Of a stretch of DNA of 20,184 nucleotides, positions 13,680 to 18,988 are shown piece by piece. Position 1 is the first letter of the stretch. The number at the start of each line of letters is the position of its first letter. The stretch is from positions 1 to 20,184 of the IMG/VR virus record IMGVR_UViG_3300033996_000055. One strand, 5' to 3'. The notes below the pieces were generated by a model. It saw only the letters and a program-made list of their open reading frames with translations, was not told the origin of the DNA and ran no database searches. The position numbers were made by a program, and so were the translations under genes. Origin of the DNA: a virus.

Positions 13680-14042
13680 TCAAAGTTCCTTGCTCAAAAT
13701 GAACCACTTAGGCTCATATCCTTCATCTTTTAAGAAGGTCTTTTGCCAGCCAGGACGGCCAGCTAAAGACACTCGCGTGCAACCTATGCTCTTTCCCCAA
13801 GACTCGATCAAAGGTCGCATCATCTTGAGTTCATCTAGGTCGCCGCCAGCAAGGAAATAATGCAAGTCCTTGAGTCGCGGGTAGACAATGATCTCTGTCA
13901 CCACCGCTGAATTCAAGCCAGGCCAGAACTGAAATCTGCCTGCACTCAACCCTTCAGCAATATCCTCTATTTTGTGTGTTCCTCCAGAGTATTCTAAGGC
14001 CGCCTCCACATGCTGGCGCAGTCTCTCAAAATCTCCATCCAT
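13680..14042 (-). CDS. GNAT-like small virion-block protein (120 aa)
   Basis: A 120-residue protein whose start overlaps the nozzle-like gene stop (TGATG). The layout is that of a reduced GNAT fold: strands VVTEIIVYPRLKDLHYFLAG, a helix LDELKMMRPLIESWGKSIGC, strand TRVSLAG, then RPGWQKTFLKDEGYEPKWFILSKEL, which parallels the GxxGWxRxLxxxGF ending of phage acetyltransferase-like proteins found next to tail genes. The usual acetyl-CoA pyrophosphate loop (Q/RxxGxG/A) is not obvious, so it may be structural. Similar genes sit at this position in many short-tailed phages. Confidence 0.65.
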   Translation of the reverse strand: MDGDFERLRQHVEAALEYSGGTHKIEDIAEGLSAGRFQFWPGLNSAVVTEIIVYPRLKDLHYFLAGGDLDELKMMRPLIESWGKSIGCTRVSLAGRPGWQKTFLKDEGYEPKWFILSKEL

Positions 14043-15526
14043 CAGCGCTTACCAGCCGCCACAGCTTCCAATCTCATGACGCCAACGCGCCAATCGTCCA
14101 GCAGTGCGCCAGTCACAATCATCTTCACCTGACGTCCAGAGAACCTCGCATCTGTCGGCTGTGAAGCTGAATATGGACCGTGCGTTGTCTCTGTTGACGT
14201 TGGATACATTCGCGTCTTAAAGCTGATGGCAACCTCGCCCAGCGTCTGCTCATCAGGGATCACCTGACGCACCGACATGATGTTGTCACCAGATCCAATC
14301 TCAAAGGGTCCAGACTCGGCATAGACATTCCCGCCGTCATACGCAAAGCCGACCTCATGCTCGTAGATGTAGCCATCAGACGACACCATCAGAGGATTCA
14401 AATAAACACCACGGTCTGTGCCAGCCGTGCGAGCCATGGAGCCAATGTTCCAGTGATTCTCGCGGTAGTTGTATGTGACGTAGGAATCAACCTCGTTGCT
14501 GGCGCTTGATGGGTAGAACCACCAGATCTCGCCATACTTGGAGTTGTGCACCGCATAAACCTTTGACGACTGGTTGTAGTTCATGTTCTGGAACACATAG
14601 TCAGACACATCGCAAGGCAATGGCTTGACATAGCCGTCAAATATCCAGAAGCCTGATGAAGACATCCACATGGCGGCAGTGTCAATGGCTGCCACAGCCT
14701 GCGAGGAGATCAGACCGCAGCCAGAGCCAGCCTTCTCAAAGGCGTAGACATAGGGCAGGCCGACATAGCTGGCGGTGTGCACGTCAACGTCAGTGAATAG
14801 CAAGTTGATGCCGCGCACCTTTTTGCCAGCCTTCAACGCGCCAACCGTCTGCAATTCAAAGTCACCAGCCTGATTGGTAGCCGCAGCCGTCCAAACAGTG
14901 TTGTTCTCCTGATCGCACCACTTCACCAGCCGAGGATTACTGGACGCGCCCAGGGCAAAGATAAACCTTTCGGCAGTTGACATCACAGCCTCGCAGCCTG
15001 TTGGTGCATTGGTGATGGCTGCCGCCAGTGTTGGCGTTGTAAAACCTAATTGCCATTCGTATAACTTGCCATCAAAATTTGAACAGGCAATCAAATACTC
15101 TCCCCAAGTATCTAATGACCAGGTAGTCGCTGGCTCAAAAGTTTGAGATGCCGGTCTTTGAACGCCATAGGCAAATGTGCCGTATGTGTTGTATCCATAT
15201 CCAGTCAAAATAGTAGCATCCGCAACACCAGATAAGAACCCTGTTGGCGTAATGTCCTTTAAGACATTGGTTGTTCCACTCAAAACATAAAGTTTTGAAT
15301 GAGTGCCAAATGCGGCCCAAGCAGTTGCGCCGTTGTCCCGCCAAGTAAGCAGGCCACGACACTTGCCGGTCATTTGCGTTTCTAATTTCTTACGCCACCC
15401 GCCAATTGGGCGCAGGGTATTCTCAAACCAGCGAACAAGGTTTGCGTCATACCAACGGCCCGAAGACTGGTACTCAGTACCGTTTCGGTAGATGCCTGGT
15501 GGGATTTTGAGAGGTACGAATGCCAT
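14042..15526 (-). CDS. Tail nozzle / DNA-stabilisation type protein (494 aa)
   Basis: A 494-residue, beta-rich, Trp/Tyr-rich protein starting MAFVPLKIPPGIYRNGTEYQ. The N-terminal block SSGRWYDANLVRWFENTLRPIGGW and repeated strands such as LYVLSGTT, GEYLIACSNFDGKLYEWQ, VYAVHNSKYGEIWWFYP are what I recall from P22 gp10-like and T7 gp12-like nozzle proteins, beta-propeller rings that close the short tail. It would sit below the portal/adaptor and hold packaged DNA. About 500 residues is normal. Only a weak ribosome site is visible. The family name is by resemblance, not by a unique motif. Confidence 0.75.
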   Translation of the reverse strand: MAFVPLKIPPGIYRNGTEYQSSGRWYDANLVRWFENTLRPIGGWRKKLETQMTGKCRGLLTWRDNGATAWAAFGTHSKLYVLSGTTNVLKDITPTGFLSGVADATILTGYGYNTYGTFAYGVQRPASQTFEPATTWSLDTWGEYLIACSNFDGKLYEWQLGFTTPTLAAAITNAPTGCEAVMSTAERFIFALGASSNPRLVKWCDQENNTVWTAAATNQAGDFELQTVGALKAGKKVRGINLLFTDVDVHTASYVGLPYVYAFEKAGSGCGLISSQAVAAIDTAAMWMSSSGFWIFDGYVKPLPCDVSDYVFQNMNYNQSSKVYAVHNSKYGEIWWFYPSSASNEVDSYVTYNYRENHWNIGSMARTAGTDRGVYLNPLMVSSDGYIYEHEVGFAYDGGNVYAESGPFEIGSGDNIMSVRQVIPDEQTLGEVAISFKTRMYPTSTETTHGPYSASQPTDARFSGRQVKMIVTGALLDDWRVGVMRLEAVAAGKR

Positions 15527-15533
15527 GGCTTAA

Positions 15534-16199
15534 TTATGCGGTTTCTGTGGACAAATTGGACACAAAGCTCAAAGTGGCAATTACTGATGGAACGGCTGGT
15601 CTGGTGGGTGAGCTACTAGATGCAAAATGCTCAATACTGACACCAACATTTGTTGGCCTCCACATGATCTCTACATAGTCATTGGCCGCCAAACTGACAA
15701 AGAAGTTAAGCGACGCAATTAAATGAGATGGATCACCTGCCGATTTTCTTGTTGATAAATGAAATCTGCTGTTTGAATTGTCAATGTTTGTGCCGTTCTT
15801 GCGAAACCATACATCAACATCTTGGCCATCATTGGTGGTGTTCTTGAACTGGATGCTGAATTGCAGGTTGTAGATCCCAGCCTGCGCCACATTAAGCCTT
15901 GACGAATTCGACAAGGTGACGCCATTGGTGAAGTCGGTGGTGTCAAAGGTGATGGCGTAGGCCGTGGTGGTGTTGGCCGCCGTCTGGTCTGTGGAGTCCT
16001 GAAACGCGCCATAGGGGCTGTTTATCCACTTCCCGCCTGCTGGGCCAAGCAACGCACCAAACAGGTTGCGCAGCTTGTTGAAGTAGACATTGAGGCCGCC
16101 ATTGGTCTGCCTGAAATAGCTTTCGCTGTAAAGCACATCAGGCGTCCCCAAGTTGGGTGGCGCCGGTGTGTCGAGCTGCTGAGTCAGATTGGTTGCCAT
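15534..16199 (-). CDS. C1q/TNF-like fold virion protein, fibre or head decoration (221 aa)
   Basis: The N-terminal ~65 residues (DVLYSESYFRQTNGGLNVYFNKLRN, then LLGPAGGKW) look like a virion-binding segment seen in other phages. Residues about 70-215 have the strand order of a C1q-like jelly roll: AYAITFDTTDFTNGV, LNVAQAGIYNLQFSIQF, VDVWFRKNGTNI, LIASLNFFVSLAANDYVEIMWR, PSVIATLSFV. The GxYNLQFSxQ and NDYVEIMWR motifs are typical of phage C1q-like domains, which trimerise and bind surfaces. It probably forms a short trimeric knob. Placed between nozzle and endolysin genes. AGG lies 5 bases before its ATG. Confidence 0.75.
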   Translation of the reverse strand: MATNLTQQLDTPAPPNLGTPDVLYSESYFRQTNGGLNVYFNKLRNLFGALLGPAGGKWINSPYGAFQDSTDQTAANTTTAYAITFDTTDFTNGVTLSNSSRLNVAQAGIYNLQFSIQFKNTTNDGQDVDVWFRKNGTNIDNSNSRFHLSTRKSAGDPSHLIASLNFFVSLAANDYVEIMWRPTNVGVSIEHFASSSSPTRPAVPSVIATLSFVSNLSTETA

Positions 16200-16207
16200 G
16201 ACCTAAA

Positions 16208-16675
16208 TTATGCGACCAGACCAGGCAAATATTGCGTCTTACCGGCAACCTTGGTGGCGGTCAATTCTTGCTTCTTGAGGTTGTTCGGGTCATAGCTGAC
16301 GTGCACCCAGCCGCTGTCTGGAATGCCTGGCGTGTAGAACTCCAGAATCAATTGCGTGTAGCTCAGATTGTCCATGATGAACTGAGCCAGATCGGCATTT
16401 GCAACGCCAGGGATCTCGATGTCAGCAGCCATGCCTTTGCAATGGTCGCTGGTCTTTGACCCGCCGACCGCCGCATTGGACTCAGGGCTGCGATAAGCTG
16501 AGTTCACCTTCACGCCCTTGCCGTAATGGTCACGAACAGGCTGCAATACCTTCTCGCACAGCAGGCGCAGATTCTCTGTCGCTTCGTCATCTGGCGTGTT
16601 GTCTAGACCCATGCGCAAGGCTGTTTCTGACTTGCTGAGTTCATGCAGGCTAAAGTTGACGGTGAGTTGTGTCAT
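16208..16675 (-). CDS. Endolysin, M15-type peptidase (155 aa)
   Basis: A zinc peptidase of the M15_3 type that cuts the peptide cross-links of peptidoglycan for host lysis. The zinc site is visible: SDHCKGMAAD gives H78 and D85, and GWVHVS gives H125; SAYRSPESNAAVGG (59-72) is the conserved substrate-binding loop before it. The length is that of a single-domain cytoplasmic endolysin without signal peptide, so export depends on a holin. The start overlaps the Rz stop (ATGA). The N-terminal NFSLHELSKSETALRMGLDN is the standard family opening. Confidence 0.93.
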   Translation of the reverse strand: MTQLTVNFSLHELSKSETALRMGLDNTPDDEATENLRLLCEKVLQPVRDHYGKGVKVNSAYRSPESNAAVGGSKTSDHCKGMAADIEIPGVANADLAQFIMDNLSYTQLILEFYTPGIPDSGWVHVSYDPNNLKKQELTATKVAGKTQYLPGLVA

Positions 16676-17133
16676 TTGATACCTTTCTGTGATTCAAGGG
16701 CTTGGTTGTACAAATCGATGCAAGCATTCAGCTTGGTGATGGCGCGGTCACCCTCCTCTGCTATTGCGAAAAGAGCTTTTCCAACTTCTGGACTAAGTTC
16801 GGCTGATGCTTCTCCTCCACCACCTCCTGTGGCAGTGGCGGGATCTGCGGTGGCTTGTATGGGGCAGGACGCTTTGACGCGCAGCTTGAGAGCGCCACTG
16901 TCAATAGCAGCATCGCGCTGTTTTGTAGCAAGTTTGGCTTTTTCATTCGTTACCCTCAATGCGTTTGCGGTGGTTGTTACAGCGGCTTCTAAGGCCGCCT
17001 CCTTGGCCCTGGCTTCGGTATTGAGTCGATCTACCTCGGCCTGCTGGGCCTCTTGCTCATAGTGCTTGCCGGTGCAATATCCACCGCCAAACACAAGGAC
17101 CAGCACCAGCAGACCGCCAAGAAGATCCTTCAT
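16672..17133 (-). CDS. Rz: Rz-like i-spanin (inner-membrane lysis protein)
   Basis: A 153-residue protein with an N-terminal signal anchor (residues 4-19, LLGGLLVLVLVFGGGYC), then a long periplasmic helical coiled coil rich in Ala, Glu and Lys (about 25-75), a break with CPIQA and a Gly-rich linker (about 101-106), and a final helical segment ending DLYNQALESQK. Two cysteines (C89, C137) may form disulfides. It spans the periplasm with the lipoprotein Rz1 to fuse inner and outer membranes in the last lysis step. It overlaps the holin stop and endolysin start by 4 bases and contains the whole Rz1 gene in another frame. Confidence 0.85.
   Translation of the reverse strand: MKDLLGGLLVLVLVFGGGYCTGKHYEQEAQQAEVDRLNTEARAKEAALEAAVTTTANALRVTNEKAKLATKQRDAAIDSGALKLRVKASCPIQATADPATATGGGGGEASAELSPEVGKALFAIAEEGDRAITKLNACIDLYNQALESQKGIK
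16761..16946 (-). CDS. Rz1: Rz1-like o-spanin lipoprotein, nested inside Rz
   Basis: A 61-residue lipoprotein in the +1 frame relative to Rz, wholly inside it. MKKPNLLQNSAMLLLTVALSSC is a signal peptide with lipobox LSSC and lipidated C22. The mature part is short and proline-rich (KRPAPYKPPQIPPLPQE), then a helical end (VQKLEKLFSQ). Lipobox plus Pro-rich mature region nested in an Rz gene is the diagnostic architecture of lambda-type spanins. It would sit in the outer membrane inner leaflet and bind Rz. Confidence 0.9.
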   Translation of the reverse strand: MKKPNLLQNSAMLLLTVALSSCASKRPAPYKPPQIPPLPQEVVEEKHQPNLVQKLEKLFSQ

Positions 17134-17459
17134 GGCTTTGGCGGCTCATCGTTGTCGTTGTCAATGTTCTCTGCCTTGGCGGTAGCCGTGGCAACAGCAG
17201 CCGACACGGCCTTGCGGCCAGCCACACCGCCCAGCACGCCAGTGCACAGCAACATGATGTCATTGATCATCTTCGTGTATACCTTGTCGATTGGCGCCAT
17301 AGATGACATCGGCTGGGTCACGAACGTCACAGAATAGATGAAACTGAAACATGAGCCCAACAAGATGACAGAGATCACAAATATCACCCAAGCCCACACG
17401 CGAGCCTCAATCTCTTCTGGTGACAGACGGTTGTTTGGTTTGTATGCGACTGTTGGCAT
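17130..17459 (-). CDS. Holin candidate with two transmembrane segments (109 aa)
   Basis: Start at 17459 with AGGAGAAG before it; the stop of the preceding lipoprotein overlaps by 1 base (TGATG). A longer frame from 17567 is rejected because it adds sequence inside that gene. Hydrophobic segments lie at about 21-46 (VWAWVIFVISVILLGSCFSF...) and 66-90 (NDIMLLCTGVLGGVAGRKAVSAAV), followed by an acidic tail NIDNDNDEPPKP. Two helices, about 110 residues and position just before Rz/Rz1 and the endolysin fit a class II-like holin that releases the endolysin. Exact family not recognised. Confidence 0.68.
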   Translation of the reverse strand: MPTVAYKPNNRLSPEEIEARVWAWVIFVISVILLGSCFSFIYSVTFVTQPMSSMAPIDKVYTKMINDIMLLCTGVLGGVAGRKAVSAAVATATAKAENIDNDNDEPPKP

Positions 17460-17662
17460 CACTTCTTCTCCTGTTCGGGTTTGATTAACTGGTCGGGGCA
17501 TGTAGCCGTTGCTGTGCAGATTGGCGGCTTGCACTCGGCAAGTTCCCAATTCTTTGGGTCTTGGCAAGGGTATCTAAAACGATCTTCGCAGCCAGCCAGC
17601 AACCCGCAGAGGATGCCAACGCAAACAGTCAGCGCCAGCAGTGAAAGTTCATGTCTTGTCAT
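17459..17662 (-). CDS. Cys-rich phage lipoprotein in the lysis cassette (67 aa)
   Basis: Starting at 17662 (AGGAG upstream), MTRHELSLLALTVCVGILCGLLAGC is a lipoprotein signal peptide with lipobox LAGC (C25). The mature 43 residues contain EDRFRYPCQDPKNWELAEC, then PPIC and TCPDQL: four further cysteines after the lipid cysteine. I recall this EDRFRYPCQDPxNW pattern beside holin genes in other phages, without known function. It overlaps both neighbours (14 bases with the upstream gene, 1 base with the holin). It could be a second outer-membrane lysis factor or a superinfection-exclusion lipoprotein. Confidence 0.7.
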   Translation of the reverse strand: MTRHELSLLALTVCVGILCGLLAGCEDRFRYPCQDPKNWELAECKPPICTATATCPDQLIKPEQEKK

Positions 17663-17816
17663 TTTTGCGTTTCTCCTGTTCAATCTGACGTCTCAATTTT
17701 TCAACCTTCTCAAGCTGCTGCTTCGCATCGTTCTTCACCTCCAAGATGTCGAGATAAAGCATTGCACCCAAGGGGAGCAGGGCCGCAATCAGAATACAGC
17801 AAAATATCCAGCCCAC
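17649..17816 (-). CDS. Small single-helix coiled-coil membrane protein (55 aa)
   Basis: I place the start at a GTG (17816) whose G is the last base of the preceding TAG stop, with GGGGGAAG 5 bases upstream. This gives a 55-residue protein: membrane helix at 2-22 (GWIFCCILIAALLPLGAMLYL) and a charged coiled coil at 27-52 (VKNDAKQQLEKVEKLRRQIE). The same frame is open to an ATG at 17939, which would add a Pro-rich 41-residue head but overlap the upstream gene by 124 bases. Layout is i-spanin- or holin-antiholin-like, but no family is recognised. Confidence 0.6.
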   Translation of the reverse strand: MGWIFCCILIAALLPLGAMLYLDILEVKNDAKQQLEKVEKLRRQIEQEKRKNDKT

Positions 17817-18505
17817 TATTTCTTCCCCCACTGACTTACGAACAGGAACCACAGCCAAAGGTACAGGAGGAATATAGAAGTCGCCACCACTGCTGCCAGT
17901 TTTGCTTGCAGGTTTCTTTCCTCTTGCCTGTGTAGCCATGCGTCTTGCCTCTTCTGCGCCTCCTCCTTGAGTCTAGCTTTTTCCTGTTCCTCTGAGATGA
18001 CTTGACGCATCTCATAAGTCTGCGAATACAGATCAGCAAGGCCAGGGGTTTGGTAAACCATGATCTCCCTGATGGTGGTCGATAACTCCTCCATCTGCTG
18101 CCTACACATCACACGATTCATCGCGCTTTCCATCATCTGTGCATTGCTGATGGTGGGGTCATAGACTTTGGCCTTCTCTTCCTCCTCGCGCAAGTAAGCA
18201 GTTAATTGGTCCTGCAAAGCCCAAAACTTACTGAGCTGCTTGATGATGTCGGCCATTGCCTGAGTCTCGTCATAGGCAACGAACTTTTCCTTCTTTTTCG
18301 CCAAAGGCTTGGACGTGGTGGCTGCTGGTTTTGGAGCAAACAGCTTTTGCCACCAAGATCTAGCAGCCTTGGCATCTCCGATGACTTCATCAACTGTGCT
18401 TTTGACTTCAAGAAAACTTGTCTTGGCCTCACGGTACAGCGAGCAAAGCTCAGTGATCCCCTTAACGCAGGCGTTGGCAGCGAAGAGGAGGCTGATCGGA
18501 TCAAT
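17816..18505 (-). CDS. C-terminally membrane-anchored helical protein with probable ATT start (229 aa)
   Basis: The frame is open from just after an in-frame TAG near 18514 to 17816. The first conventional start is a TTG at 18304 (162 residues), but the 67 codons before it read as real protein: IDPISLLFAANACVKGITEL, then FLEVKSTVDEVIGDAKAARS and WWQKLFAPKP. I recall DPISLxFAA...VKGI openings in other phage proteins of lysis regions. The only plausible initiator is ATT at 18505, 1 base after the previous stop. The remainder is charged helix (EEQEKARLKEEAQKRQD) and a C-terminal membrane segment at about 204-223 (LAAVVATSIFLLYLWLWFLF). Function unknown; probably lysis or envelope related. Confidence 0.62.
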   Translation of the reverse strand: MDPISLLFAANACVKGITELCSLYREAKTSFLEVKSTVDEVIGDAKAARSWWQKLFAPKPAATTSKPLAKKKEKFVAYDETQAMADIIKQLSKFWALQDQLTAYLREEEEKAKVYDPTISNAQMMESAMNRVMCRQQMEELSTTIREIMVYQTPGLADLYSQTYEMRQVISEEQEKARLKEEAQKRQDAWLHRQEERNLQAKLAAVVATSIFLLYLWLWFLFVSQWGKK

Positions 18506-18506
18506 T

Positions 18507-18704
18507 TCACGCGCCTATCAGTTTGTTGACAATCGTGCCGACAAAGCCTGGCCCCAACAGCACCGCACCAATTACGACATAAAGCAAATACTCAATGCGC
18601 GTCATGCGTCTATCGCCTTCAGTAAAGGCTTTTTCAATGGCGGCATATCTCTCAGCGCAAACTGCTTCATGCACAGCAAAGTCCTTTTCCACCTCGTTCA
18701 CCAC
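18507..18704 (-). CDS. XhlA-like hemolysin/holin candidate (65 aa)
   Basis: A 65-residue protein with tandem GTG starts at 18704 and 18701, overlapping the previous stop by 7 or 4 bases. An amphipathic N-terminal helix (NEVEKDFAVHEAVCAERYAAIEKAF) and a short turn (TEGDRRMTRIE) lead to one C-terminal membrane segment (YLLYVVIGAVLLGPGFVGTIV, about 39-60). This charged helix, then MxRIEYLL, then C-terminal TM is the pattern of XhlA/hemolysin-type proteins that act with holins. It may be the regulator or partner of the two-helix holin candidate. Role inferred. Confidence 0.65.
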   Translation of the reverse strand: MVNEVEKDFAVHEAVCAERYAAIEKAFTEGDRRMTRIEYLLYVVIGAVLLGPGFVGTIVNKLIGA

Positions 18705-18988
18705 GGCACTCCAGTGGCAGTAGTTGGATTCTTCTGTGCAGCAATCTGTGCAGCCAAAGAAGCCTCAACAGCGTCCTTGTCCACACCATTAGCCCAAATC
18801 CAGCCCAACACGGTTTCTTGTGTCAACTGGTTATAGGCAACAGTAGGAGTGCCATCAGACCATGAGCAGGTGGCATAGGTGGATGCTGAGTAGTCACCAT
18901 CTACTGCTGTGGCTTGCCAGTGGGCGGTGGTTACAAATCCATCAGATGTTTGACGGTCAAGTTGGGAGATTGTCCAAGTTGTTGTCAT
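18698..18988 (-). CDS. DUF7936-like small phage protein (96 aa)
   Basis: A 96-residue protein starting MTTTWTISQLDRQTSDGFVT. Its features HWQATAVDGDYSASTYATCSW, QLTQETVLGWIWANGVDKDAVEASLAAQIAAQKNPTTATGVPW correspond to a widespread phage family (DUF7936 as I recall) found next to tail fibre genes in unrelated tailed phages. The ending AQKNP-x3-x-G-x-PW is the signature. Function unknown; a fibre accessory or assembly role is suggested only by its repeated position. The start overlaps the fibre stop (ATGA). Confidence 0.75.
   Translation of the reverse strand: MTTTWTISQLDRQTSDGFVTTAHWQATAVDGDYSASTYATCSWSDGTPTVAYNQLTQETVLGWIWANGVDKDAVEASLAAQIAAQKNPTTATGVPW

Noticed and set aside
13680-14042. 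Calling the 120-residue protein a proven acetyltransferase
   Set aside because: Fold-level resemblance is seen, but the acetyl-CoA loop motif is not clear, so only GNAT-like is stated.
18202-18510. Minus-strand 102-codon frame starting GTG at 18510
   Set aside because: It has a suitable GTG but gives a Ser/Arg/Pro-rich product, while the adjacent frame over the same bases is continuous with the 229-residue protein and reads as a normal helical sequence.
18309-18836. Plus-strand 175-codon frame
   Set aside because: It runs opposite three well-supported minus-strand genes and shows no domain or ribosome site.
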